DNA from: an uncultured Anaerococcus sp.
GTDB taxonomy: Bacteria; Bacillota; Clostridia; Tissierellales; Peptoniphilaceae
Direction: 5' to 3'
DNA: 32,447 nucleotides
Assembly: GCF_943912385.1 (NCBI RefSeq)
Contig: NZ_CALTTY010000017.1
Coordinates: 1 to 32,447 of the forward strand
The notes beneath the pieces were generated by a model. The model was given only the letters and a program-made list of their open reading frames with translations. It searched no databases and was not told the origin of the DNA. Positions 23,392 to 32,086 of the stretch are shown here, in pieces. Every line of letters starts with the position of its first letter. Within the stretch, counting starts at the first letter, position 1. The position numbers and the translations under genes are program-made.

Positions 23392-23727
23392 GCGATAGCC
23401 ATAATTATAGGCTAAATAGCCTTATAAGTATATTATATTGCTTTTTGTGAATTATTAAACTACTGGAATGTTTTTTTCTAAACTTTGGTTTTTTTACCTA
23501 TAGTTAGCTGTTTTTTAGCTTATTATTTTCTAAGTAATAAGCTATCTTAATTTAATATTCATTTCTTGCTTTTATTATCAGATAGCAAGAACATGTCCTT
23601 AGAGAAGATTTTTTTCTCATTTTTTTAGAAGATACGGGTAATTTAAAAAAGATTTTATATGAAATATTTAAACTTTATTTTACTTAATTAGAATTTTCCT
23701 TTATAATGGTAATTGTAAATTAATGAT
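23392..23727. other. Structured spacer between mreB and thiC
   Basis: Apart from the thiC promoter near its end, this divergent spacer has three hairpins: AGCTTATTA/TAATAAGCT (23517-23525 with 23535-23543), TTCTTGCT/AGCAAGAA (23563-23570 with 23584-23591) and GAGAA/TTCTC (23602-23606 with 23614-23618), the last followed by T7. No gene is seen. It could hold a small RNA ending at about 23626. Confidence 0.4.
23679..23707 (+). promoter_or_regulatory. Promoter of the TPP riboswitch-thiC transcript
   Basis: TTTACT (23679-23684) and a perfect TATAAT (23702-23707) with 17-bp spacing, about 20 bp before the riboswitch. Confidence 0.7.
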
Positions 23728-23803
23728 CTATGGGAGCTATGTGCTGAGAGGAAGTTTAACTTCGACCATTTTACCGGACAGGATAATGCCTGCATGGGAT
23801 GAA
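23728..23803 (+). ncRNA. TPP riboswitch (THI element)
   Basis: The conserved parts are seen in order: GGGAGC, then GCTGAGAGGA, CGACCATTTTACCGGACAGG and ATAATGCCTGC with ATGGGATG. The core CTGAGA and GGATAATGCC blocks fit the thiamine pyrophosphate aptamer. No clear terminator follows before thiC, and the ribosome site is about 25 bp downstream, so control may be at translation. Confidence 0.93.
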
Positions 23804-23847
23804 GCATATCTATACTCCTATAAGTATTTTAGGAGGTTTTTTAATTT

Positions 23848-25143
23848 ATGAAGTATAAGACACAGATGGAAGCTGCAAAACATGGTTTTGTAACTGAAGA
23901 GATGAAGATTGTGGCGGAAAAAGAAAATGTTAGCCACGAATTCCTACTTGAAAAAATTGCCAAGGGTGAAATAGTAATCCCTAAAAATAAAAACCATGAT
24001 TCAATTTCACCAGAGGGTATAGGCACGGGGCTTAAGACCAAGATAAATGTCAACCTCGGTATTTCAAAGGACTTAAACGACCTAGACCTTGAAATGAAAA
24101 AGGTTGATATGGCCCTTGATATGGGTGCAGAATCAATCATGGACCTTTCAAACTATGGTAAGACCCAGGAATTTAGAAAAAAACTTATAGAAAAATCAAC
24201 AGCCATGATCGGTACTGTACCAATGTATGATGCTGTAGGATTTTTAGACAAGGGTCTTTCTTATATAAAGGCCGAAGAGTTTTTAGATGTAGTTAGAAAC
24301 CACGCAGAAAATGGGGTTGACTTTGTAACCATCCACTGCGGTATAAATAGGGCTAATGCAGAAATATTTATGAGAAATAGGAGGGTCAACGAAATAGTAT
24401 CCCGTGGTGGGTCCTTATTATTTGGTTGGATGCATATGAATAATAGTGAAAATCCATTCTACGAATACTATGATGAACTCTTAGAAATCTTAAGGGAATA
24501 TGACGTTACCCTATCTCTAGGTGACTCCCTAAGACCAGGGGGCATCCACGATGCGACAGACCCTTCACAAATAGCAGAGCTAATCACCCTAGGTGAGCTT
24601 ACAAAAAGAGCCTGGGAAAAGGACGTCCAAGTAATCATCGAAGGACCAGGCCACGTTCCAATTGATGATATAGAAATGAATGTCAAGCTTGAGAAGAAAC
24701 TATGCCACAACGCACCATTTTATGTCTTAGGGCCTCTGGTAACAGATATCGCTCCTGGCTATGACCATATCACATCTGCCATAGGTGGGGCTGTAGCTGC
24801 AAGTCACGGTGCTGACTTCCTATGCTATGTAACCCCAGCAGAACACTTAAGACTGCCAGACCTAGACGATGTTAGGGAGGGTATAGTGGCAACAAAACTT
24901 GCCGCCCATGCCGGCGATATTGCAAAACTTAAGGATGCTAGGAAGGTAGACCTTGAAATGAGTAAAAGAAGGCAAAAACTTGACTGGGAAGGCATGTTCG
25001 AACTTGCCCTAGACCCTGAAAAATGCAGGAGGTACAGGGCTTCTTCAGCACCAGAAGAAGAAGAGACTTGCACCATGTGCGGGGCCATGTGTTCTGTTAG
25101 AAATATGAACCTAATCCTTGAAGGCAAGGACATTGTCCTATAA
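23848..25143 (+). CDS. thiC: Phosphomethylpyrimidine synthase ThiC
   Basis: A 431-residue radical-SAM enzyme that turns aminoimidazole ribotide into hydroxymethylpyrimidine phosphate for thiamine synthesis. The [4Fe-4S] ligand cluster CTMCGAMCSV (CxxCxxxxC) is at the C-terminus as expected for ThiC. GVDFVTIHCGINRA, IIEGPGHVPIDDIE, VLGPLVTDIAPGYDHITSAIGGA and SHGADFLCYVTPAEHL are family signatures. The length fits the shorter bacterial form. AGGAGG precedes the ATG. No thiD, thiE or thiM is beside it. A TPP riboswitch controls it. Confidence 0.97.
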   Translation: MKYKTQMEAAKHGFVTEEMKIVAEKENVSHEFLLEKIAKGEIVIPKNKNHDSISPEGIGTGLKTKINVNLGISKDLNDLDLEMKKVDMALDMGAESIMDLSNYGKTQEFRKKLIEKSTAMIGTVPMYDAVGFLDKGLSYIKAEEFLDVVRNHAENGVDFVTIHCGINRANAEIFMRNRRVNEIVSRGGSLLFGWMHMNNSENPFYEYYDELLEILREYDVTLSLGDSLRPGGIHDATDPSQIAELITLGELTKRAWEKDVQVIIEGPGHVPIDDIEMNVKLEKKLCHNAPFYVLGPLVTDIAPGYDHITSAIGGAVAASHGADFLCYVTPAEHLRLPDLDDVREGIVATKLAAHAGDIAKLKDARKVDLEMSKRRQKLDWEGMFELALDPEKCRRYRASSAPEEEETCTMCGAMCSVRNMNLILEGKDIVL

Positions 25144-25167
25144 AATTTGAATAGAAAAATCTAAACT

Positions 25168-25204
25168 AAAAAAACCGCTCCTTTTACTATTGGAGCGGTT
25201 TTTT
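25168..25204. terminator. Bidirectional terminator between thiC and metK
   Basis: A 13-bp perfect stem, six A then CCGCTCC paired with GGAGCGG then six T (25169-25181 with 25192-25204), loop of 10 nt. A T run follows on either strand, so it serves both convergent genes. Confidence 0.92.
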
Positions 25205-25227
25205 AATACTTTTCTATTAGCTTTAAT

Positions 25228-26400
25228 CTAGTATTTTTTTAACTCATCAACCTTGTCTAGATTTTCCCAAGTGAAGCCTTCTTCATCTTCCCTACCGAAG
25301 TGGCCGTAGGCTGCTGTCTTTTTGTAGATTGGGCGTTTTAGGTCTAATTTATCTATGATAGCCTGAGGTCTAAAGTCGAAGTTTTCTTCTATGATCTCTT
25401 TTAGCCTCTCGTCATCGTATTTTCCTGTGCCGAAGCTGTCTACAAAGATTGATAGGGGTCTTGCCACACCTATGGCATAGGATACTCCTATTTCTAGTTT
25501 CTTTGCAAGTCCTGCTCCTACCATGTTTTTGGCTGCATACCTTGCCATATAGGCTGCTGACCTGTCTACCTTGGTTGGGTCTTTTCCTGAAAATGCTCCT
25601 CCACCTGCTTTAGAGTATCCACCATAGGAGTCTACAATTATCTTCCTACCTGTAAGGCCACTATCTCCCTTTGGTCCACCTATTACAAACTTGCCTGTTG
25701 GGTTTACATAGATTTTTGTATCATCATCTATTAGGTCTTCTGGGACTGTCTTTTTGATTACTTGATTTATGATGTCTTCACGGATTTTGTCCATAGGGAT
25801 CCCATCCTTGTGTTGGGTTGATATTACTATAGAGTCAATCCTTATAAGCTTATCGTCTTCGTATTCTACTGTTACTAGACTCTTGCCATCTGGTCTTATA
25901 TAGGAAAGGCTCTCGTCTTTTCTAACCTCTGTAAGTCTTTTTGCAAGGTCCTGAGCAAGTTTTACTGACATTGGCAGGAAGACCTCTGTCTCATCGTCTG
26001 CATAGCCAAAGACCATACCCTGGTCTCCTGCTCCTATCTTATCGTATTCGTCCTTGCTATCATCATATTCGCTGGCCTTGTCCACTCCCTGGGCTATATC
26101 AGGTGATTGGCTATTTATGGATGTAAGAACCGCTACATTTTCATAGTCAAAGCCAAGTTCGTTGTCTGTATATCCTATTTCTTTTATGGTTTCTCTAACG
26201 ACATCTTCTATTGGAACATAGGCTTCTGTAGTCATCTCTCCCACTACAAGGACTAGACCTGTTGTTGTGATACATTCTGCTGCCACTCTGGCATTTGGGT
26301 CTTCTTTTAGGCAGGCGTCAAGGATGGCGTCTGATATCTGGTCGCAGACCTTATCTGGATGACCTTCTGTTACTGATTCACTGGTTATAAATTTACGCAT
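25228..26400 (-). CDS. metK: S-adenosylmethionine synthetase MetK
   Basis: A 390-residue enzyme of normal length making SAM from methionine and ATP. TSESVTEGHPDKVCDQISDAI, the catalytic loop GAGDQGMVFGYA, and GGGAFSGKDPTKVDRSAAY are all present. It is the last gene of the carD-PIN/TRAM-ispD-ispF-metK operon, overlapping ispF by 8 bp. No SAM riboswitch is seen because its transcript starts far upstream. Confidence 0.97.
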   Translation of the reverse strand: MRKFITSESVTEGHPDKVCDQISDAILDACLKEDPNARVAAECITTTGLVLVVGEMTTEAYVPIEDVVRETIKEIGYTDNELGFDYENVAVLTSINSQSPDIAQGVDKASEYDDSKDEYDKIGAGDQGMVFGYADDETEVFLPMSVKLAQDLAKRLTEVRKDESLSYIRPDGKSLVTVEYEDDKLIRIDSIVISTQHKDGIPMDKIREDIINQVIKKTVPEDLIDDDTKIYVNPTGKFVIGGPKGDSGLTGRKIIVDSYGGYSKAGGGAFSGKDPTKVDRSAAYMARYAAKNMVGAGLAKKLEIGVSYAIGVARPLSIFVDSFGTGKYDDERLKEIIEENFDFRPQAIIDKLDLKRPIYKKTAAYGHFGREDEEGFTWENLDKVDELKKY

Positions 26401-26872
26401 TGATTCCCTCCAAATAAACTATAGCTCTTGCTTCTATACCCTCGCCCCTACCTGTTGGGCCGAGTTTTTCACTGGTTGATGCTTTAACTGAAATATTTTC
26501 TTGACCTGTCTTTAGGTGGTCAGATAAAAGGCTTATTATTTCTTCCCTATGTGGGGCAATCTTTGGCTTTTCACAGATAATAACTGAATCGAGGTTACCT
26601 ATCCTATAGCCTCTTTCACCCATCTTCTTTACAACCTTATCTAAAAGGTCAATTGAGTATATGTCCTTGTAGACAGGGTCGGTGTCTGGGAAGAGATTGC
26701 CTATATCTGGCAGGGCCAGGGCCCCTAAGATGGCATCCATGATGGCGTGGGTAAGGACGTCTGCGTCTGAATGACCCAAAAGTCCAAGCTCACTTTCAAA
26801 TTTTACCCCACCTAGGATTAAATCTCTATTTTCTACTAGCCTATGGATATCATATCCCAATCCTACTCTCAT
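26393..26872 (-). CDS. ispF: 2-C-methyl-D-erythritol 2,4-cyclodiphosphate synthase IspF
   Basis: A 159-residue enzyme of the MEP isoprenoid pathway. It begins RVGLGYDIHRL with the zinc ligands Asp and His, and has LLGHSDADVLTHAIMDAILGAL (further metal His), FPDTDPVYK, and ISVKASTSEKLGPTGRGEGI near the C-terminus. It follows ispD with a 4-bp overlap. Confidence 0.97.
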   Translation of the reverse strand: MRVGLGYDIHRLVENRDLILGGVKFESELGLLGHSDADVLTHAIMDAILGALALPDIGNLFPDTDPVYKDIYSIDLLDKVVKKMGERGYRIGNLDSVIICEKPKIAPHREEIISLLSDHLKTGQENISVKASTSEKLGPTGRGEGIEARAIVYLEGINA

Positions 26873-27570
26873 CTTATCCCCCTTAGGTAAGCTTTGGCAA
26901 AGATTATATCCTCTGCCGTGGTAATTTTTATGTTCGAATATTCGCCTTCTACAATTTTAACTCTCTCATCCCTGTCAAAAAATTCAAAGAGCTGGCTGTC
27001 GTCTGTAATTTTAGCCTCTGACTTAAAATACTTTTTATAAAGTTCTTTTATAAGTTTGGTGTCAAAGGCCTGGGGAGTTTGTATGTTGTAGACATAGTCC
27101 CTATTTGGGGTGAAGTCTACCTCTCTCTTTTCATTTGCCACCTTGATGGTGTCCTTAGATTTTGTAGCAGCTACAGCTGCCTTATAGGTTGACATTTGTT
27201 CTAATACACTCAAAAAAAGAGCCCTAGAGGCAAAGGGTCTGACCCCGTCGTGGCTTAAAACTAGGTCCGACTCTGGGTTTATGGCTAAAAGGCCCTTATA
27301 GGTTGATTCTTCTCTCGAAGCTCCCCCCTCCACCATCTTTATTCTAGGATCTCTAAAAAGAGATAAAATCTCGCTAGCAAAGAGTTTATCTTCCTTCCTT
27401 ACTACCAAGATTATCTCATCAAATTCTCTTATGCCTGTCACAGTTTCAAGGCTTAGCTCCAGGATTTTCTTAGTCCCTATTTCTAGGTAGGGCTTGTTTG
27501 TTTGTGTGCCCATCCTGGTGCCTGACCCTGCCGCTGTGATTACAGCTGATAAATATTTTTCCTTATACAT
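26869..27570 (-). CDS. ispD: 2-C-methyl-D-erythritol 4-phosphate cytidylyltransferase IspD
   Basis: A 233-residue nucleotidyltransferase of the MEP pathway. The CTP-binding loop AVITAAGSGTRMGTQTNKPY is at the N-terminus, with VLSHDGVRPF and NIQTPQAFDTKLI as other signatures. It overlaps the PIN/TRAM gene by 8 bp and ispF by 4 bp. Confidence 0.96.
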   Translation of the reverse strand: MYKEKYLSAVITAAGSGTRMGTQTNKPYLEIGTKKILELSLETVTGIREFDEIILVVRKEDKLFASEILSLFRDPRIKMVEGGASREESTYKGLLAINPESDLVLSHDGVRPFASRALFLSVLEQMSTYKAAVAATKSKDTIKVANEKREVDFTPNRDYVYNIQTPQAFDTKLIKELYKKYFKSEAKITDDSQLFEFFDRDERVKIVEGEYSNIKITTAEDIIFAKAYLRGIR

Positions 27571-28666
27571 CTTCCGCCCTTACAAAGATCATCCTGCCGG
27601 CTGAGGTTTGAAGTACTGATGTAACCCTGGCCTTAATGGTCTGATCTATTAGGTTTTGGCCGTCTTCTACGACAACCATAGTTCCGTCTTCTAAATAGCC
27701 CACACCTTGGTTTTTGCCCTTACCTTTTTTGATTACGTCTATTTCCATCTTCTCACCTGGTATTACCACAGGTTTTAGAGAATTTGCAAGGTCGTTTATG
27801 TTTAAGATTGGAATCCCCTGGACATCTGCGACCTTATTTAGGTTGTAGTCATTGGTAAATACCTTGCCCCCAAGATCCATGGCAAGTTTTAAGAGCTTGG
27901 CGTCAACTTCCTTTATGTCCTTATAGTCCTTATCTAAGATTGTAAGCCTAATTTTTTCTGACTTTTTTATCTTATTTATTATATCAAGTCCCCTCCTGCC
28001 CCTTTCTCTTTTAAGGTCATCAGGGGAGTCTGCTATATGCTGGAGCTCTTCTAGAACAAATTCTGTCACTATTAGCTCACCTTCTAAGAAGTCAGTGTTG
28101 ATAATATCTAGAATCCTACCGTCAATTATTACTGAAGTGTCTAGGACCTTTGGGCTTGCTGTTAGGTTAGACCTATCAAAGAAGATGCCATCCTTGTCCT
28201 CTTTTTTATCATCCTTTGACCTAGTTATGATCGATATTAGGTCGTCAGAATTTTTGAAGGCTAGTTTCCATCCGAGATAACCAAATCCGATATATAATAA
28301 AATAGATAATAGCACAAAAAATGAATTTCCCATAAATGGTAGGGATAGTTTGGTTAGGGGTGTGGATACTAGGGTTGCTATCAAAAATCCTATGATTATT
28401 CCGATAACACCTATTGCTAGGTTGGCAGCTGGTATCTTGCTGATTTTCTTTTCAACCATGCCGAGGTTTGCTGTTGCATATTTTGATATGGGGTCTGTTG
28501 CAAAATAAAATATTATCGCAAATAAAACTGATGCTAGGATGTTTGCCCACAGAAATAATTTGCCGCTATTAGGGACTAGCCCAAAAGCGGCGTTAATTAA
28601 TCCGAAGACAACTATGCCCAGAACAGCTCCGATTAGTAAAAATACTAACCTAATTACTCTTTTCAT
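27563..28666 (-). CDS. Membrane PIN/TRAM-domain protein (YacL-like)
   Basis: A 367-residue protein. Four membrane spans lie in residues 1-140 (for example LVFLLIGAVLGIVVFGL, ANILASVLFAIIFYF, LAIGVIGIIIGFLIATLV and FFVLLSILLYIGFGYLGW). A PIN RNase domain follows at about 175-295 with acidic residues in KVLDTSVIIDGRI, FVLEELQHIADS and VFTNDYNL, then a TRAM domain to the end (EKMEIDVIKKGKGKNQGVGYLEDGTMVVVEDG). This is the YacL type, a likely membrane-tethered RNA nuclease of unknown target. It lies between carD and ispD, as in many Firmicutes. Confidence 0.9.
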   Translation of the reverse strand: MKRVIRLVFLLIGAVLGIVVFGLINAAFGLVPNSGKLFLWANILASVLFAIIFYFATDPISKYATANLGMVEKKISKIPAANLAIGVIGIIIGFLIATLVSTPLTKLSLPFMGNSFFVLLSILLYIGFGYLGWKLAFKNSDDLISIITRSKDDKKEDKDGIFFDRSNLTASPKVLDTSVIIDGRILDIINTDFLEGELIVTEFVLEELQHIADSPDDLKRERGRRGLDIINKIKKSEKIRLTILDKDYKDIKEVDAKLLKLAMDLGGKVFTNDYNLNKVADVQGIPILNINDLANSLKPVVIPGEKMEIDVIKKGKGKNQGVGYLEDGTMVVVEDGQNLIDQTIKARVTSVLQTSAGRMIFVRAEDV

Positions 28667-28692
28667 AATTTCTCCTTTTTAAATAGATGAGA

Positions 28693-29172
28693 CTATAGAC
28701 CTATAGATTCATCTATCATTTTTTCTGCTTCTTTTTTATCTAAGGAGCCAGCCATTACAAGCTCGCTTGCAAGAATCCTCCTTGCTCTGTTTAGAAGCTT
28801 CTTTTCAGTTGTAGAAAGTCCTTTGTCGCTGTCTAAAATCGCCAGGTTTCTAACCATTTTAGCAATTTCGAAGATATCTCCAGTTTTTAGAATATCCTGG
28901 TTGTCCCTGTATCTTTTGGTCCAATTAGTATTCATCTCTGTTGGCTTGTCATCGAGGATTTCAAGAACTTCCTTACCTTCTTCCCTACTTATAATAAACC
29001 TTATATTAGCATCTTTCATATTGTCTGCAGGCACTGATATGTCCATCTCCCCTATAGGCATTTTGAGGATGTAGTATTCTTTCTCCTCTCCCATAAAGTC
29101 AATCTTTTCGATTGCATCAATGACCCCAGCACCGTGCATCGGGTAAACTATCTTATCGCCTATTTTAAACAT
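28693..29172 (-). CDS. CarD-family transcription regulator
   Basis: A 159-residue RNA-polymerase-binding regulator of the CarD/CdnL family. It begins FKIGDKIVYPMHGAGVIDAIEK, the Tudor-like RNAP interaction domain, with EYYILKMPIGEMDISVP, then a helical DNA-binding half (about 75-159) containing NWTKRYRDNQDILKTGD and LNRARRILASELVMA. It is the first gene of its operon. Upstream is an extended -10, TGGTATAAT, without a good -35, and AGGAGG lies before the ATG. Confidence 0.94.
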   Translation of the reverse strand: MFKIGDKIVYPMHGAGVIDAIEKIDFMGEEKEYYILKMPIGEMDISVPADNMKDANIRFIISREEGKEVLEILDDKPTEMNTNWTKRYRDNQDILKTGDIFEIAKMVRNLAILDSDKGLSTTEKKLLNRARRILASELVMAGSLDKKEAEKMIDESIGL

Positions 29173-29197
29173 CTTAACCTCCTAGGTTTCTACCTAT

Positions 29198-29206
29198 ATT
29201 ATACCA
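29198..29206 (-). promoter_or_regulatory. Extended -10 promoter of the carD operon
   Basis: On the minus strand TGGTATAAT (29206-29198) is a perfect extended -10. No convincing -35 hexamer is seen at 17 bp. Confidence 0.5.
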
Positions 29207-29252
29207 TAACTTTGAAATTCCGCTTTTTAGGCGATTTAGGGTCTTGATTTTA

Positions 29253-30158
29253 TTAATTTGATAGGCCAGTTCTTATATTTATCCTTGTATTTACCACCTC
29301 GATTGTGGCCTCTTTTGACCTTCCTCCAAAGTCACCGTCAAGGGACCAAGATACATCTTTCTCGGTTGTAATATTGATTTTTTTAGCCTGTCTTTGGATT
29401 ACCATGTCGCTTGATTCACCGCTTGTAAGAGACTGGATAATCTTATTTAGGCCTGCTATGGATTCAGGTTTTTTTACCAGGGTTACTTCAAAGAGACCAT
29501 CTGTCAGGCCGACCTTGTCGTCAAAGAGGTTGAACCCTCCAACAGATATAGAGTTTGATGCCATGAAATGAATGAAGTTTCCTTCTACAAGTTCATCATC
29601 AAATTCGATTTTAGCCTTGTAGGAGTCCATGGACTGGATGGGGAGGAGTTTTTTTATTCCCTCGACTATATAGGCTGAGCGGCCAAAGAGGTTTTTAGCA
29701 TCCTGGTCGGTTGAAAAGCTTATATCTGAAAGTGAGCCAAAGGCCGCCACGTAGACAAAGTACTTATCATCTATCCTTCCCACATCTATCCTTTTGATCC
29801 TTCCCCTTAATGCAGTCTTGGTTGCCTTTTCTATGTCTGCCGATATATTTATAGACTTGGAAAAGTCATTTGTAGATCCTGCCGGTATGTAGGAAATGAC
29901 GGGGTCAATATCTGCCTTTAGGGCACCAGAGACCGCCTCATCTAGGGTGCCATCTCCCCCTGAGACCATGATTTCATCGAAGTCTTTCCCATATTTTTCT
30001 ACCATCCTCCTACAGTCGCCAGACTCTTGAGTGGCGTAGATTGTGGTTTTGATATTCTTTGAGGAAAGATATTCTATTATCCAGGATAATTTCTCTGTGA
30101 TGGCCCTTTGGCCTGAATTTGGATTGTAAATAAATAGTAATTCTTTCATATTATCCAT
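29253..30158 (-). CDS. Diacylglycerol/lipid kinase (DagK/YegS family)
   Basis: A 301-residue lipid kinase of the DAGK catalytic family. FIYNPNSGQR near the N-terminus and the nucleotide loop VSGGDGTLDEAVSGAL are the family marks, followed by YIPAGSTNDFSKSI, VGGFNLFDDKVGLTDGLFEV and VSWSLDGDFGG near the C-terminus. It probably phosphorylates diacylglycerol in membrane lipid recycling. Two ATGs (30158 and three codons later) are possible; neither has a strong ribosome site. It lies between two operons on the same strand. Confidence 0.92.
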   Translation of the reverse strand: MDNMKELLFIYNPNSGQRAITEKLSWIIEYLSSKNIKTTIYATQESGDCRRMVEKYGKDFDEIMVSGGDGTLDEAVSGALKADIDPVISYIPAGSTNDFSKSINISADIEKATKTALRGRIKRIDVGRIDDKYFVYVAAFGSLSDISFSTDQDAKNLFGRSAYIVEGIKKLLPIQSMDSYKAKIEFDDELVEGNFIHFMASNSISVGGFNLFDDKVGLTDGLFEVTLVKKPESIAGLNKIIQSLTSGESSDMVIQRQAKKINITTEKDVSWSLDGDFGGRSKEATIEVVNTRINIRTGLSN

Positions 30159-30243
30159 ACTTTCTAAAATATTATAATAATTTTACTCCCTAGCTACTTA
30201 AATTAAAGTTAAATCGCTATTTGATTCTTAAAATATTTGTAAG

Positions 30244-30867
30244 CTAAGGGTTTTGGCTAAAGACTTCCCCATCTGTCTTGTTATAGATTATAAAACCTAT
30301 AGTTTTTTTGCCGTCTTTGCCGACTGTTTGGGCAATATCCCTAAGTCTATCGTCTTCGTAGAGCTCATCTATGGGACAGCCTGGCCTATAGAGGATGTAG
30401 TCTGCTTCGGGATTTAACCCTAGGGCAAAGTCTACATGGTAGTAGATGTCGTCGTAGGGACCTTCATCGCTTGTTATTTTAAAGTCTTCTAGGCTCATTT
30501 CATAGATATAATCATCTACTTGCCTAATGATTTCAAACTTACCCTCAAAGGTTGAAGTGTGGATTTCTTCTCCTCCGTAGGAGCTTATAGCCTTCCAGGT
30601 CAGGCCATAGTCCATCCCATCTGAGGCAATTTTCCCAAAATAATCTCCCCTGAAGGATCCTTCTTTTTCAAAGATGACCTTGGTCTGTCCGCTATCTTCT
30701 CCATAGGTCCTTACTAGGGTTTCGCCGAAGAGTTTTTCATAAAAAAAGTCTCTGATTGTGGCAAAGTCTGCTTCTTGGTAAACTCCTGTTTCTTCTTTTA
30801 AATTTTCTTCCTTCTGTGAGCAGGCTACCAAACTAAGGCCTAGGATTAAAAATAAGTATTTTCTCAT
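30244..30867 (-). CDS. Lipoprotein of unknown function, 207 aa
   Basis: The N-terminus MRKYLFLILGLSLVAC is a lipoprotein signal with Cys16. The mature domain contains KVIFEKEGSFRG, FEGKFEIIRQVDDYIYEM, and ADYILYRPGCPIDEL, which line up in the same order and spacing with FFYEDGRFDG, TGKL...RIDDKTYAV and GDEYLIHLPGTELADL of the larger lipoprotein at 3375-4808. So the two are probably paralogues sharing an extracytoplasmic domain. It overlaps the DUF4256 gene by 4 bp and is the last gene of its operon. Confidence 0.75.
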   Translation of the reverse strand: MRKYLFLILGLSLVACSQKEENLKEETGVYQEADFATIRDFFYEKLFGETLVRTYGEDSGQTKVIFEKEGSFRGDYFGKIASDGMDYGLTWKAISSYGGEEIHTSTFEGKFEIIRQVDDYIYEMSLEDFKITSDEGPYDDIYYHVDFALGLNPEADYILYRPGCPIDELYEDDRLRDIAQTVGKDGKKTIGFIIYNKTDGEVFSQNP

Positions 30868-31403
30868 ATTTTTACATAGGCCCTAAAGCCCCTGTCCTTG
30901 TAGTAGGTTCCCGGGGTGTTAAAGTAGGCAAAGGTCCTTCCAAATCGGCAGGTCATATAAAGTGCTCCGTTTTTATCTCTGATATCCGAAGGAGTTACAA
31001 TCCAGCTGGAAGACCTGTTATCAATTTCACCAATCTTTGCTAGGGCCTGGTATTTTTCTTCATCTAAAAGTTCTAGACTATTTTTTTCTACTTCTTCTTC
31101 TACAGATGATTTTGCTGGGTTTTCTTTCCTAGCTTCCCTTGCCTTTTTGTCATAACAGAGACCTCTTCTTTTTTTTGGGCTCTCATGAGAAAGATCTACA
31201 TAGACAAGGCCCTTAAAGACTTCTAGGTCCACAAGGTCAGGTTCTCCGCCTGTTTCTTCCATGTAAAAAATTGCATCATAGAGGTCTGGGTTATTTAAAA
31301 TCGATGATCTTACAAAGTCCCATTTGATAGCTTTGTGCCTGTCCATATTTTCCAAAAACCTTTTTTCTAGGGTTTTTATGAAACTTTTATCAACTTTTTC
31401 CAT
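30864..31403 (-). CDS. DUF4256-family protein
   Basis: A 179-residue protein of unknown function. The C-terminal part, SSSWIVTPSDIRDKNGALYM, then RTFAYFNTPGTYYKDRGFRAYVKI, and the N-terminal FLENMDRHKAIKWDFV match the DUF4256 pattern. No signal or membrane segment is seen, so it is cytoplasmic. It starts 2 bp after the YgbA-like gene. Confidence 0.75.
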   Translation of the reverse strand: MEKVDKSFIKTLEKRFLENMDRHKAIKWDFVRSSILNNPDLYDAIFYMEETGGEPDLVDLEVFKGLVYVDLSHESPKKRRGLCYDKKAREARKENPAKSSVEEEVEKNSLELLDEEKYQALAKIGEIDNRSSSWIVTPSDIRDKNGALYMTCRFGRTFAYFNTPGTYYKDRGFRAYVKI

Positions 31404-31405
31404 AC

Positions 31406-31708
31406 TTACTCCTTCTTACTTTCCAGAAAATGCCTGACTGCTGAACCTGGTGCATAAAAAATCATACGGGGTCCGGAAAATCTCATCACCTTTTTAATTT
31501 GGTCTCTGTGGATTTTATCATAGCAATGAACCTTGCAAGATGAACAAAAAGGCTTGTCATCACCATGAGGACACTTCCTAAGCCTTTCTTTGACATAGGC
31601 CTTGAGGTCCTCTCTTTTTAGTCTTTGATTTTTGTTTTTATCATAATAGATATCAATCATCAGCTCGACTAGGCTAAGGCCCTTGTCATTTTTCTTTTTA
31701 GTCTTCAT
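31406..31708 (-). CDS. YgbA-like protein (nitrous oxide-stimulated promoter family)
   Basis: A 100-residue protein with CPHGDDKPFCSSCKVHCYD, a four-Cys cluster, then HRDQIKKVMRFSGPRMIFYAPGSAVRH. This is the pattern of the YgbA family, named from a nitrous-oxide-responsive gene in other bacteria; its true function in anaerobic cocci is unknown. The Cys set suggests metal or Fe-S binding. It overlaps the upstream acidic ORF by 11 bp. Confidence 0.8.
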   Translation of the reverse strand: MKTKKKNDKGLSLVELMIDIYYDKNKNQRLKREDLKAYVKERLRKCPHGDDKPFCSSCKVHCYDKIHRDQIKKVMRFSGPRMIFYAPGSAVRHFLESKKE

Positions 31709-31984
31709 TTTCCGCTTCTGCTAATTTCTTTAGGGACTTAATATCTGTAGGGTCATCTATGCCCACGCTTTTAAGAAGGTCCTTGATTTCTTCTGTAGAC
31801 TTATTTAGTTCGTCTTTAAGGATTTCTGCTTCTTCCTCAATATCTTCTTCACGCTCTTCTTTTTCCTTTGGCTCATCGACATAAAAAACCTTGCCTGTTT
31901 TTGGGTCAAAACCTACAGTTCCTGAGGTATTATCGTCAATATCTATATCGTTTCTATCTTTGTTATCATTTTAGATTCTAACAT
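31698..31984 (-). pseudogene. Small acidic ORF with an apparent single-base frameshift near its start
   Basis: An AAAGGAG ribosome site precedes ATG at 31984, whose frame reads MLESK... and stops after 13 codons. From about 31968 the next frame is open to 31698: DNKDRNDIDIDDNTSGTVGF, then DPKTGKVFYVDEPKEKEERE and a long acidic, coiled-coil-like tail ending KSLKKLAEAENED. That frame has no ATG, GTG or TTG for many codons. Adding one A to the run at 31972-31969 joins both frames as MLESKNDNKDRN. The product would be about 95 residues of unknown function. It heads the YgbA-DUF4256-lipoprotein operon. A true mutation and a base-calling error are equally possible. Confidence 0.6.
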
Positions 31985-32064
31985 ATGTTCTCCTTTAATG
32001 TTTATACTTGTATTTTATCATTATTTACCTGTAATTTAAAGCTTAATTAATTTCTCCTATAAAA

Positions 32065-32086
32065 AATCGCCCCAGGCGGGACGATT
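32065..32086 (-). terminator. Terminator of uvrA, overlapping its stop codon
   Basis: On the minus strand AATCGTCCC (32086-32078) pairs with GGGGCGATT (32073-32065), nine pairs with one U-G, loop of 4 nt, then a T run. The uvrA stop at 32087-32085 lies at the edge of the stem. Confidence 0.85.
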
